Source: Tetradesmus obliquus (taxonomy: Eukaryota > Chlorophyta > Chlorophyceae > Sphaeropleales > Scenedesmaceae). From it: 64,000 nt of DNA. The translations under genes and the position numbers were made by a program. The stretch spans positions 2,525,001 to 2,589,000 of the forward strand of contig CP126195.1 of NCBI GenBank assembly GCA_030272155.1. Reading direction: 5' to 3'. Below, piece after piece: positions 1 to 12,400 of the stretch (position 1 is the stretch's first letter; every line of letters begins with the position of its first letter). The notes beneath the pieces were generated by a model. That model had not been told where the DNA came from and searched no databases. It saw only the letters and a program-made list of their open reading frames with translations.

Positions 1-32
1 CGCACCGACCCTAACCTTTCAGCTCACGAGAC

Positions 33-1203
33 ATGGCCCCACCGCTTGCATCGAGACTGGTTGTGTTGGTCGCATCCTGCCTTCTTGCGTGCGTGACAGC
101 TGAACACACAGATTTGCCTTTGGGTGAGTGTACAGAACCGGCACGACTCGTTGTGCATATGCATGCATGCATGCATTCGCATGCAGCGGGCCCCGAGGGG
201 TCAGTACCAAGCCAAATACTGTGCATGAACGTTGCGGGGCAAACATAGCGACTCATCATCAACTAGGTTCATGAAAAGGAAATCTATATATAAAATAGGA
301 GAAGTGACGGTGCCGAATGTCCGTGCAGCAGTGGCCAGTACCTGCCACAGCTGGAGCAATCTGCGGACTCTTCAAACTGGTTCAGACCCTCTGACAGGGA
401 CAGAAGCAACTGCCCTGAAACTTCTGCAATATGTACAGGTTCTGTATATGTATTTAAAAATGTATATGTATTTCAAAGCTGGCCCCCTGCCCATGTTGCA
501 ATGTACTGCAGGCCGCCGCGCCCTTCTCGGGACAGATGCTGCGCAGGGCTGCAGCTGTGGCTGCTTGGTGCGCAACCCCTTCAGTGGTGGCTGTTCCCAG
601 TGCAAACCTGATATTCAGTGCAGAGCGGCTAGCTGCTCGTGCCCCACAGGACATGTCACCAACAAATGGGACAAGCAGGAAGCACTGGAGCGCCGTTTCT
701 GTGCCGGCAACACCTGCGGACCCAACAGCTGCTGCGGCGGTGTGCGGTATGGCAGGCAGGAGGGAGGCACTGAACTACTAAACATAGCTGTGCCAACTGC
801 GCTGGCATGTGTTAGCTGCACTGCTGGGTGTGGTGCATGTGCATCTGCTACTGCTCAGTACTTGATGGAGGAAGAATTGAAGAAGCAGATGTCCAGCATC
901 TTGCAGGCCCTGGGTGATACCGCGATGGATTTGGGGAATGCAGCTGCTGAGTGGGGTTCAAACCTCACTGAGCAGCTGATGCGCGCAGTTGAGGCGATTG
1001 TAAGCGATATCTTTAGCAAGGGCAGAATAAACTTGGACGGGGTCAGCGCCATTCAGAATGTCAGGTTTGGGCGCTGCACGCTCAGCATTGAGCCTGGCAT
1101 GAACACTTACAGCAGCAAGACCTGCGTGTATTGCTGCAACTGTGTGAACAACTTGAACGCAGTGCGCATGTACCTGGCCTGGCGCCTGGATTGCAGGCCT
1201 TAG
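33..1203 (+). CDS. Secreted cysteine-rich protein of unknown function
   Basis: Exon 1 (33-123) encodes a clear signal peptide: Met-Ala-Pro-Pro, then a hydrophobic core rich in Leu, Val and Cys, then Thr-Ala-Glu at the likely cleavage site. It ends at a GTGAGT donor in phase 1. Exon 2 begins at 512 after TGCAG and joins in frame. It carries a dense Cys cluster (C-S-C-G-C, G-C-S-Q-C, C-S-C and C-C-G-G groups), suggesting disulphide bonds in the secretory pathway or cell wall. The reading frame stays open to the TAG at 1201-1203, giving 260 residues. A phase-0 intron at 742-858 (GTGCGG to CTCAG) would give 221 residues and removes a low-complexity stretch, so I slightly prefer it. The C-terminal part is an amphipathic helical segment with one N-glycosylation sequon (N-L-T), followed by a second Cys cluster. 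I do not recognise the family. The start is the only ATG that gives a signal peptide. Confidence 0.6.
154..176. repeat. Alternating purine-pyrimidine GCATGC tract
   Basis: A short self-complementary run of TGCATATGCATGC type lies inside intron 1 of the secreted-protein gene. Such alternating tracts can form hairpins or Z-DNA. No function is implied. Confidence 0.5.
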
Positions 1204-2462
1204 GCCTATGTTGGGCAATGCATCGGGCTGCGGCAGGGCTGAAGCGGCAGGTTTAGACGATGTGCAAGTGCTGAAGGCGCGTTGCAGCTGCACAATCATT
1301 GTGTTTGCAGCTGCATGATCATTGATAACATCATCTGCCTCATCAGCATCGACATCTGCATAATCAACATCCTCGATACCACGCATCTTCAGCGTCCACC
1401 AAAGCATCATGATAACTAGCTACACGCTTGCTTGCTTTTGTTGTGCACCTGCATAGCCTGCAGATCACTACAACGACATCAACTTGTTTGACAGCTGTTG
1501 GACATAATGTCATATGCCGGCAAGGCTTGGACTGCACTATGTACACATCTTTGGCAAATGCATGTTACCCATCTCTGCAAGCGGTGCACCATCTCACATC
1601 TGATCACAGCCACTCAGCCATCAACCCTTTGAAACATACAAGGTGGGGTTACTGTGTGCGTGTGTTGTGGCGGCAAGTGGCCGGTTTTAGCTCCTCTGTG
1701 CTATGCCGCATGGCATGATTTTGCAAATATTCTTTTGCAAACGTGTTGTGCAGGAGCTTGGGTATATATTACAAACGCTGACCAGCGTGTGACGCCCTGT
1801 GGGTGCTTTGAGTCCTTGGGTTTTGTGTGGATGACCTCAGCCTGACGCTGAAATGGGTGGAACTCGTATGTCACATCATGACATTGCAATTTGCAGTTGG
1901 GTGTGTCCGTCTACGTATCTGCTGGTTTTGAGTGGTGCTGTGCCTGTGCCTGAGATGGCTTTGTTACCGCCGCTCGGCTGCATCTGCACACGCCTGACTG
2001 GTGTGCTCCTGTGGGTGTCTGTAGTGTTCTCTTGGGAGAGGGATGGTGTGCTTCTGTGGGTGCCTGCACATGTCTAGATGGGATTAGCGCCACCACGGCT
2101 GCATGCAAGTTAAGTTCAAAGTCGACATTCATGTACGGCGTAAAAGAAGGGAAGCTATGTTGCAAGATTGTGAGCAAATTTTCTGAAGACGGTGTGGTCG
2201 TGGGATGCCACCAGTAACATTTCCGGTGCTAAAACCCCTAGGGTTTGGCTTTACTGCTTCAGTGCAGCATGTGTACTGCTACTTTTGGAAGTGGCAGGGA
2301 CAGCATTTGCCGGTGCCAGCCGCTGTGTTGTGCACGCATGTGTCACACTGGCCACAGCCCGCAACGATCCAGTGCCTGGCTTCAAGCACACGAGTCAGAA
2401 GCTTTCATCATGGAATAGTATTGCGCTTCAGCAAATCTGCAGGTGACGGTTACAGCAGCTGC
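1204..2462 (+). other. Probable long 3' untranslated region
   Basis: No convincing coding exon lies here. The sense strand is markedly TG-rich (runs such as tgtgggtgtctgtag), like the regions downstream of other plus-strand genes in this window. The next TGTAA motif is at 2463. I read the stretch as the 3' UTR of the secreted-protein gene, although an unrecognised small gene cannot be excluded. Confidence 0.4.
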
Positions 2463-2467
2463 TGTAA
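2463..2467 (+). terminator. Candidate TGTAA poly(A) signal
   Basis: TGTAA is the usual poly(A) signal of chlorophycean algae (established knowledge). This is the first good plus-strand copy after the stop at 1203, just before the convergent gene's 3' region. Confidence 0.35.
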
Positions 2468-2898
2468 CTGCAGTAACTTTCTCTTTATAGTCACTGAGGC
2501 AGTGGTCCTCACCGCCCTAACCAAGGCACGTGTGTGACAAGCATGCAGAAGACACGACACGCCCTGCTGCTACTGCCGCTTACAAACTGGCAATACATTC
2601 CTGTCCAGGTTATTGCCGGACACCAAACAAGTCCATGCTGCACATCTTGACACTGTGTCACAAAAGGACAGAGTAAGGGCCCCTTGTGGCACTAGTCACT
2701 TGTGATTGGCAGTGCCCCTCACAAACCTTCTGCTGCCCGACATATGTATGCGGGACGGCAACGCAGCTACATGATCAGCTGCACGCCATGCATGTGCATG
2801 CGGCATGCACAGCAGCACACCCGGCTGAAGCACCTCCTGTGCGGGCAAAGTGCAGCCCTGGGCCGCAGCTTATAGGCGAGCCTGCCGAGGGCATGTCT

Positions 2899-3225
2899 TT
2901 ACATATGAAAGTAATGGACTTAAGATATTTAAGTGCCAACCCGGCTGGTGACACACATCGTGCTCCCTTTGATACCATAATGCTGTTCCTCAAGAAATGC
3001 GCATATCATACCACCATGCAAGGCCTAGCCTTTGCATATGGAGTATCAAGGGCAGCATCCGCTGTCATGACACACACAAAGGAATCCGCCAAGTGTAGTT
3101 TGAATGAATGGAAGTTCTAGGCAAGAGAACACCAACGATCTTATGTGCCCTGCCATTGCTTGGCAGTCCGACCACATTTGCAGACATGCATCCTTTGCAG
3201 TCATATCCAGCTGCTTTTACAGGTG
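2899..3225 (-). other. Probable 3' UTR of the minus-strand coiled-coil gene
   Basis: TGTAA on the minus strand (TTACA at 2899-2903) lies about 325 bases past the stop codon. A second copy at 3217-3221 is only a few bases past the stop. Nothing coding is visible in between. Confidence 0.4.
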
Positions 3226-3809
3226 TCACGGCCGCTGCTGCTCTGTAGCAAGCATATCCTGTGCCGCATGCGTCTGCGCGTGCAGCTCCTGCAGCAGTGC
3301 AGTCAACTCACTCTCCGCCTCACTCATCTGGCATGCCATCTTCTCTAGGAAGTCAAACACCAGCGCAACCTCTTCCTCGGCGGCTGTGGTGTTCAGCGCA
3401 AGCTCCTGGCTGCGCACCAGCCGCAGCTGCTCATACGCATCCAGCACTGCACGCAACCTCTGCTGCTCCTGCTGCTGTGCTGCACTGTCAGCAGCTAGTG
3501 AGGCGGCCTGGAGCAGCGGAGGTGCAGCACATGCAGAATCACGCACAAGCAACTGAAAAGCAAGGCCAATACGTTCATGCTGGCACAGCTGTTCTGAACA
3601 GTAGTAGACAGTGCTGCCATGCGCATGTGGTAGGTGCTGTGCTGCGACTCGTGTTGACGCAGCTCCCTCGAGCTGGGGCAAGTCAGCAGTCATCCCACCA
3701 GGCTAAGTACGGCAAACCACACACCACCAGCTGGCACTAAGGCTACAGCGTAGAGCGCACCTTGTCTATGAGTTCCCTCTGCAGTGTCTGGGTCATGTAG
3801 CCCTCCAGG

Positions 3810-3842
<33 letters not shown>

Positions 3843-6167
3843 GGGACAGCTGTAATGTGCAGCGCCTTGATCAGGTGCGCACGCCGCTTGTCCTTGTAGG
3901 TGCGTGTGGCAGCATGCTTGATGGTACTGGCGCTCATCTGCTTGTTGCATTTCTGGATGTCTTGAAGCTGCAGCACCCCAAAGCAGGCATGGTGATCATC
4001 GGGTTGTGCTTGGTGTTCTAGAACTATGTGTTGTACATAACTTGCAGTGATACAACAGAACATCAAAGAAGCTGCTAGGGGGGCACCGCATTAAAGCAGC
4101 ACACAGCAGTACCTTCCTCACCTGCTGCAGCACCAGTGCATATGCTTGCTCCTCGACTTCTGCCTGCAGCAAGCCAGGCTGCTTCAGCGCAGAGCGCAGC
4201 TGCTGCACCTCCTCAGCATCGTGCCCTGACAGGGCCCAGCTCATCAGCAGCAGCAAGGAATGTAGCCATATGGTTTGTGGTTTGTAGAAAGCGCTTGCAT
4301 CAACAAGTAGCGCCCTGCCAGCAGGTCGCCATTCTGGTGAGCATCAGCTGTGGTCTGAGGGTGCAGCTGCCTGCCTACACTCAGCCCAAGGATATGACAG
4401 TGCAGGCAGATGCAGTGCTCACCGTGTAGCCGCCGCTGCTGCATGGTGCGGATGTGCACTCGCACCCTATCCACCTCTGCTGAGATGGTCTCCACCAGCA
4501 TGCTCACAGCGGCCGCCTGGGAGGTGCCGGCTGACTGCACAGCTGCCTACAGGGCAGAACAAGCAGGTAAACACGTTGCAGATACTAGACCACTGTAACA
4601 GCATGCACACCAGCAGTTGCTGGGTGCCTGCTGGCAACTGCTGCTGCTGCTCAAGCATTAGCATGGCACTGAGCACGTGTGCCCTGCCTCTATCGCAGGG
4701 GGCTTGGCAGGTGGCTGCAGCAACTCCCACCTGCAGTGTTGCAAATCCTTGGCTGCAAACAGTCTGCCCCAAGTCAGCGTTGTGCTCTGCAAGGCACACT
4801 TGCTCCCGCATGGTGTCCTCACTGCGCATGTATGTCTGCTCAGTGGCGATGAGGCGCTTGCGCTCCTGCACCAGAACCTTGCTGACAAGCTGCAGCATAA
4901 CACCAGGCGTGGCAAGTGAGGTGCTGCAGCTCTGTTTGCAAGGCTATGCAATGCAACAGGGCTGGTGTGTACAAGTGCTGGTTTTCTTGCAGGGCGATGA
5001 CTTGATGAGTTCACAATAACAAACGGTAACGCTGAACAGGACTTGGAACTGTTGCATGACATGCGCAAGCCATGTCCTGCAGGAGGCAGCTGCCGCTTGC
5101 TGCGCTTTCACAAGTCATGCTGAATGCCTGCATGCTGGATGCCTGCATGGTGGATGCCTGCGCTTTGATATCTGGTTTGTGTGGACACATTGCTGTTTGC
5201 TGAAACAAAATCGGTACACCTCGTGGAGTCCCCACCTGGCTGACTGTCTGGTACCTTCTTTCACATGCCTTTGACCGCGCCTGCAGCAGGACAGAGTATG
5301 ATCAGCACAAGTGCAGCAGGCAGCACGCCCATTTGCTGTCATTAGCAACAGTTTCTTGACGCGCTGGCACCTAGAAGCATGCCATGCGACTTGCGCTACC
5401 CCAGTGTCGATGCCAGCTGCAACCAGTAGAAGAACGACATGCGATGAACAGCGAGTTTTCTGCTTCTTACCACCAGGTTTGCTGCCTCTGCTTGTATCCT
5501 ATCCACTCTGCGCAGTAAGGCAGCCTTCACCAGGGACTTGTCCTGCAGACAACAAGTCAAACTAGTCACGCCGCACAGTGTTCAGCCATGCGCATGTGGC
5601 AGGGACAGCCTGGCACTCCTGGCACCTGTCAGGCATTTACAGCAGCTGAAACTGCCTCGTTGCGTTCGATCGCCAGGTGGTCATATTACTGCAAGCATGT
5701 GCCCTTGTTGCATGGCATTGAGGATAGCTCAAATTCAGCTATTATCTCAGCTTCACCCACCAATTGCAAGAATGACTCATGTTGACTGCCTTCTACCGCC
5801 GCGCTGAGTGCGCGGACGTTGCACTGCAGATCAGGTTGAAATCAAGCAGAACCTTGAGCAAAAGCAGTCATGATCAGGGCATGTAAGTGATGGCCACTTG
5901 TCTGCCCTCTGTACGTCTGGGACGGCATGACTAGAGCCCCCTGTCACAGGTACTGGTCAATTGAGACGGAAGCAAGTGGTGCACAGACTGCATGCCTCTG
6001 CTGTGAGATCTAACAAATAAGCTACTTACCACTGTACGGATTGCTTTCTGCGCAAATGTGGCTGTGGGGTCGAGTCCTGCCAATGTGTTGAGACATGTGC
6101 ATTTTGGCTGGTGCAGTGGAGCACAGCGCAGGAACAAACAGGCGACGCCGCGGCAACTACACTTCAA
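3226..6167 (-). CDS. Coiled-coil protein, unassigned
   Basis: Seven exons join in consistent phase: 6030-6167, 5471-5542, 4731-4889, 4423-4546, 4122-4225, 3761-3967 and 3226-3552. They give about 376 residues. All introns have GT-AG ends, most with GTGAG, GTGGG or GTGCG donors. After a Cys-containing N-terminus the protein is almost wholly helical and charged, with heptad-like Leu/Ala/Gln spacing. Examples are L-V-S-K-V-L-V-Q-E-R-K-R, E-V-D-R-V-R-V-H-I and the C-terminal D-F-L-E-K-M-A-C-Q-M-S-E-A-E-S-E-L. A run of ten Gln (CTG repeat at 3811-3842) interrupts the sixth exon. The size and all-helical make-up resemble spindle, augmin, kinetochore or flagellar coiled-coil subunits, but I cannot assign a family. 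The first exon has no obvious upstream acceptor, so the ATG at 6167 is the best start. Extra small exons between 4889 and 5471 are possible. The gene diverges from the EDR2-like gene. Confidence 0.62.
3811..3842 (-). repeat. CAG microsatellite encoding poly-Gln
   Basis: Ten to eleven GCT units on the plus strand read as CAG on the coding strand. They encode ten consecutive Gln in the coiled-coil protein. Confidence 0.9.
5121..5165. repeat. 15-bp tandem repeat, three copies
   Basis: Three near-identical 15-bp units with the core ggatgcctgcatg lie in an intron of the minus-strand coiled-coil gene. Confidence 0.75.
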
Positions 6168-6498
6168 GACATCGAGAACTATTAGGGGCTGGTTTTAAAC
6201 ACTGCGGCACCGCCTTTCAGACGGTTTAAAGATGCGTCTGTTACTGGTTGGTCAAAGTTGTTGTCACATACCAAGCACACACCACACAGGCGTCTGCTGT
6301 GCACGGTCTTCATCAAGTTTATGCGTGCTGCTTTATTAACACTTGGCTGACAGCTTTACGTTTGTGGCTGCTGCTTCTGCACCCAAAGCACTTGGAGCGC
6401 ATCACGCACGGACACAATGAGGCACACGCAAGCGCACTAACAGAATTGTGTTGTTTTCATATGAAATGACTGAATGAAGACGTGCTCACAGGATCACC
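6168..6498. promoter_or_regulatory. Divergent promoter region
   Basis: These 331 bases separate the start codons of two divergently transcribed genes, the coiled-coil gene (minus) and the EDR2-like gene (plus). The region should hold both promoters and 5' UTRs. I see no clear TATA box or conserved motif. Confidence 0.4.
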
Positions 6499-9400
6499 AT
6501 GAATCCAGCACAGCTGGATGTTGCCGAAGACATGCTGGCATGTACAGCCTACAAGGCTACCAGAGTGGCAGATATTGTTTGCGAAAGAAGAGTGAGGCTT
6601 TACAGGGATCGGCTGCTGACGCTGCACCATGACTCGGCCACAAACAGCGAGAAGGTGTGGTACTTGAGCTCGTCTTGTCGCCTGGAGCCAGAGTACGTTG
6701 ATGAACTGGTGCCGGAGCAACGTTTGGTGCGGCCTCCGGGCAGCTGGTCTGTCACCACCAAGGCGTTTTCATCTGGACACCCCATTGAGCTGGTGAGTGG
6801 GTGCATGTATCCCAGGCAGCCCACTTGGCCCACCGAGGCATATGCAGGCGCATCGTGTGTGTAGCATCCAGAGCAACGCAGCACAAACACCCATGCTGCC
6901 CTCCAGGACCAGCAAGGGCAGGCACTCTCCAGCCTGGACCTCCAGCGCATGTTGTCCAGCAAGTGTTGCCAGATGCACAGTGTCGGCTGTATATGCTGTT
7001 TTGATCAGTTGTTGAATCTTGCAGATACTGATATCATTGTGGCTGTCAGCAGTGTTCAGCGCTGCTGCAGCAACTTGCAGCTCAATCCAGCAAATGGCCA
7101 AGGGGGCTTGTCTCTGTCAACAGTATGCTTGCTCAACTGCTGGCTCTGTGTGGTTACCCTTGTCAACTTGCCTCATGTTCCGCAGTACTGTGTAACCATT
7201 CACTGGCCGACCAGCTGGCTGGCCACGCGCGGCTACACCTCCTTCACGCTTGGCTTTGAGACGCGACAGGAGGCAGCGCAGTGGCACACTCACGTGCAGC
7301 AGCATGTGTCCAGCATGCGCCTGCGCAGCGGCACGGCCAGCAAGGCCGAGCCCAGCGCCAGCGCCAGAGCGTGCCACAGCTCTAAACCATCATATGATGA
7401 CAGGGCAATGCAGTGGAGCAGCGGCGGCACAACCATCACACGCAAGCCTTCGCAGGTAGGAGCAGAAGCAGCAGCAGCAGTGAGTCCAAGTTGTGCAGCA
7501 TCACTGATGCGTTATGGCATATGCTGGTGCCCCTACCAGTAATGCGTTGTTCAGCCGGCGGCAGCACCATCAAGCTGACGGTGTTGTACAGCTGTCTGCG
7601 CGGATGACTGTCTGTAGATGCGGTTTAAGCATCACCTGTTGATGTTTCTGCAGGACAAGGGCTTTGTTGCAGCAGTGCTGGAACACTGGCTGGGTTCACG
7701 TGAGGACAAGGCAGCAAGCCTGGATGACACAGGTGAGCCAGCAATTAGACGAAGATTATATGTCTCAGTAAGTTGTCAGGGCACAACTTGTGACAGACTG
7801 CAGCTGTGTGCGGTACCATTACGCCAGGAAGCATGCAGTGTGGCGCACAACCAAGGTTCATGGCTTGTACAGCATCTGACATACATGTGCTGCAGGCTTG
7901 ATTGTCACTTCTGCCGCGCTGCTTTGTGTCTTCTGTGTGTCGCTCTGCAGACGGCAGCGGCAGCGCACAGCAGTACCGCATGCCAACCAGCCCGGTGCAG
8001 ATTCCCATTCCGTCACGGCCTGGCAGTGCTCCTGCCACTATGGCAGATGCTGATGCAGCAGAGTATGCTGATGAGAGGGTGAGCGCAGCAGCTGCTGATG
8101 CTCTTGATGGTCAGCACTGTCACCGTGCATTGTGATGAACTGTCGTCGGCAGACAAGCCACTTTGTGTTAGCAATGCATGTGCTGGTCACCCCAGGCAGC
8201 TGGTTGGGGTCACGTGCTGTAACGCCGAACAGAAGTTATGGTTCCTTGCCTTCATGTATTTGTAAGTATACCATCTGCTACTGCTGCAACAGGCTTATGG
8301 GCAGCACATGCGCGGTGATGATGCAACGGACGCCAGCAGTGACGGCAGCTGCAGCAGCCAGGACTATGCGCCAGCGCCCAACTCGCACGAGGAGCGCTGG
8401 GTGCCGTACCGTCACACCAACGGCGTAGCTATCTATCACCAGCGCCAGTCCAAGTGCTCAGGGCTGTGGGGTGACGAGGAGGGCGGCGATGCAGCAGCAG
8501 GGCTTGGGGTTGGCAGCGAGTACATGGCGAGCTCGATCGTGCGCGGCTCGCCTGACGAGTGCCTTGCAGTGCTGATGGACCTCGCCAGCAACACCACCAT
8601 CCTGGGGCCTGCCAGCGCGATTGAGCTGCTGGAAGATGCAGACGAACGGCAGGTGAGGCCAAGCACTGGATGGCACGATGGGGCAGCCCCTAGGATGTAT
8701 GATATATATGCTTCCATGCATGCGGTTGGCGGCCTACAAGGTTCGCCCGGATGATGAAACAGGCAAATGCATGAGCAACCTGAATGACCTGCAGTTGCGC
8801 TTTGGAGATGCAGGTATCAGGCACACCGTATGCAGCCAGGATGCAGTGTGTCAACAGCAGCTGTTGCACAGGCACGATGTCACCCACCGCACTTTCTTGA
8901 TGCTTGGTTGTGCTGCAGGTGCTGCGCATAGTGGTGGAGGCAACAGGCATGGCGCGCCGGCTGTGTGCGCCGCGCGAAGTGATTGTGGAGCGCGTGTTTA
9001 AAAGGTACGCGGCTCCGGCAGCTTCGCCCAGCACAGCCTTACCCTAAAACACCTAGCAGGCCCTCAACAGCTGCTCTGTTCAGCAGGCTAGCGTGACAAG
9101 GCAACAGTGCAGCTGCTTGCGCTGCCGGGCTTACTGGCTGCATCTTATCAGTGTGTCTGCACTGCTGGGCTGTGACATCTGCGCAGGGAGGAGTGCGGCG
9201 TGGACGTGATCCTGTTCAGCAGCTATCAGCCAGCAGCCACTACCCCATGCAGCAAGCGCAGGCCCGCAGGCTGTGCGTCCAGTGCTAGCCTTGCCAGCAC
9301 AGCAGGCGCTAGCAACAGTACACAAGGCAGCAGCCTGCCAGCAGCAGGGCTCTTCAATGGTTCTGCAGCAGTTGCCGCAGCTGCTGTGGGTGCTGCTGCG

Positions 9401-12400
9401 TTGGCTACTGGAGGCAGTGCAGCAGCAGCTGCCTCCTGTGTGCTTCTAGTGCTGCTGCTAGCCTGCCTGTTGCACTGGCGCTCGGCAGCATCACTGCGTA
9501 GTGGCAGCAGCCGCAGCTGGAAGGAATGGTTCGCTAGTATTGCCCAAGGTGGTGCTGTGATGTGGTACAGGCCGGTGTGGGCAACGGTGCAGGGCGGCTA
9601 CACCATATCGCCTCGCGAGGATGCCAATGGAGGCTACTCACCAGAGTGCCTGGTCACCTGCATTCTCAAGGTGCGCAGCTTCTTCTTCTTCTCCTTCTTC
9701 ATCATCATCAGCAGCAGCCACATCAGTGGCCACAGCATCTTGGCGCATGCAAGACCGTAATGGTTCCTGCGGGTGGTGATGTGTAAAGCTCAGATGCTGA
9801 GCAACTCCAGAAGGCAGCACGGTGGCTCTTGGCTAACTTAGCAGTGATCATTTCAGGTTAGCTTTCTAAGCATGCAAGGTGTTTTCCAAATGGCAGCTTC
9901 TGTACCGTGAACTCATGTCTGCTGCCCTGCTCTGCTGCGCTGCTCTGTGTGCAGGTTGAGCTGGGCGGTTGGCTGGGTGAGCGCAGCTGGCTGCGCCCAT
10001 TTGCTGACGCACTGGGCTGGGTGGACGCGTATGTTGAGCGCATGCTCATGGCAGTCATCCTGGTCAAGGACGAGGTGAGCGGGCGGTGCAAAACAGCAGC
10101 GCAGGCTACACTCTGGCGACAGGCGTCAGCTGTGCACCATGAAGTGCCGCATACTGAGCAAGCACCGTTCCATGCGCACGCAACTCTCAGCGTAACTTGA
10201 TTGGCCGAGGATGCCTGAACTTCTGGCCACATATGTGAATGCTCAAGCCTCATGGTGCTGTCCGTGCTGCTGCAGGTGGAGCAGCGCAAGTTCATGGTGC
10301 AGCCTTTCAGCATGCTGACAGGGGCGTCGCGGACAGCGGCAGCGCCTGAGTCTCCTGCGGGCAGCACTGCAGGCGCAGCAACAGGCCTTCAGGAGGTCAC
10401 CCTGAATGGCGGCATGGCACAGCAGCAGCGGCAGCAGGTGCAGTGGCAGCGCAGCAGCAGCAAGCTGCGCCAGCAGCAGCAGGGCGGCATCCTTAACAAC
10501 ACGTCTGCTTCATCACGCTGGCAGCAACAACAGAGCGGCAGCCGCAGGCAGCAAGATGGCGGGTACAGTCCGTATGGCATTGAGCAGCAGCAGTACGGGC
10601 AACAGCAGCAGATGTGGCAGGGCCAGAGTATGCGGCTGGCTGGGGAGCAGCAGCAGCTGGGCCGGGGCTCTATTGGGAGCTTCAAAGACGCCAGCCGCAA
10701 GCAGTTGCAGCAGCAGCAACAAGCCAAGCAGAAGGGTCGCCTGGGCAGGATGGCGAGCAGAATATATGCGATGCGGCCGAAGCTCCTGCGAGGTGAGCCT
10801 TCGGGTGACGCACACTGCCTGCTGCACTTGGAGCCGAGTGTTCTGCAGTGCTGCGATTGATGTTGATCTTTCTGTGTCCCCCGGCAGCTGCAGGTGCTGC
10901 GTGGTGAGCAGCGCACACTTGCAAGGGTGAGCAGGAATGTGAGTGTAGCCGTGCATCACACACAATGCCCTTGTTCACAGGCACATCAACTGCCCTGCGG
11001 CCAACTACTTGTGTGTCTTTATGCTTCCCAATACCCCATGCAGGCAGCAGCGGCACCAGTGCTGAGCAGGCGTCGAGTGCGCAGCTGCCCAGCAGCTTGT
11101 ACAAGGAGAGCATCTCCTTCAACAGCCACATCACAGCGCGCACAGCAGACGCCAGCTGCAGCCCTGTCACCAGTGACGCTCAGGGTCACGCAGGCTTCCC
11201 TGGGCTGGCTGGTGCTGGCTCCGCAGCTGCTGCTGAGCTGGACCTGTCAGACCCCAAGGTGCTGCTGGCGAGTGCTGGGCTGCCTGCAGACACGCAGGTG
11301 GTGCAGCCGCAGTACTACATGGGCGGACCGCAGGGCCCTGCTGCGCGCGATGCGACACTGAACTCCAAGTGAGCTTTTACGCATGTTGGCTGGCTGGCCT
11401 CGTCTGCTTACTGTTGATGTTGATGGTATTAGTGCTTGTTTTCTTGCGAGGCGTCTTGGGGCTACGAAGAACTGCACAGAAGCGCAAGCCTGCGTTGCAG
11501 CTAGTGCTTGATATGCGCTGAGGCCATTACATCCATGTGCTGTTGCAGGTTTTGGAGGGAGCTGCACACCCCTGGCACGCCCGCCCCCTTCAAGCTGCGT
11601 GGCGCCAGCTACCTGGAGGACAGGCAGAAGGTGGACGGTGGCATGCCGCAGTTTGTGCTGGGCAGCGTGGACCTGGTGGAGACGCCGGGGCCCACGCAGC
11701 ACATCAGCAGGTTCCTGCCGCAAGTGCGGTGAGCGTGGCTGGCATTGTTGAGGGTCCAGCAGGCGTAGTCCCAGCAGCCATGCGCTGTGTCTCCCGTGGA
11801 AAAGTTTGTGCAAGGGTGTGCTGTGTCCTTGAAAAGTGCACTCAACGTCGTGCATGGCAGGCATGGGCGGACAGCAGAAGCTGCATGCTGGCGTAGTATG
11901 CGCACATTCTGCTGCTTGATGTTGAAGCCTGCTGCCGTCTGCATGCCTTGCTTTGCTGCCCTGCAGGGGCAACCAGGCCGGCTACTCGTTTGTGGTCAAT
12001 CTCATCATCCCGGGCACACCGGTGCTGAGCCTGGTGGCTGTGTTCATCAACGAGCACCATCCAGACATACTGGACGCGCCGGCAGCAGCAGCAGCAGCAG
12101 GCGGCAGCGCTGGAGCCAGCAGTGGCCAGCTGCTGCAGCAGCTGGATGTGGATGGGGACTCAGATGTTGCAGGCATGGCAGCACGCAGCAGCGCCTCTGG
12201 CGTGTCCTTTGCGTCCAGCAGCGGCCTTGCGCGGCGCAGCGGCAGCAGTGCTGCCAACGGGGCGGCTGGCGGCTTGCAGGAAGATGACGCCTCGGAGCTT
12301 GAAGGCAGCGAGGCGGGCCGCTCCTCTCCTGCAAGCGATTACCAGCGCCCTGCAGACACCAGCGACTGGCAGCCCTTTGACCATGCCCTGCATCGCTTCC

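Noticed and set aside
6061-6090. GGTCGAGTCCTGCC, similar to a tRNA B box
   Set aside because: No A box or foldable acceptor stem lies upstream, and the stretch is the first exon of the minus-strand coiled-coil gene.
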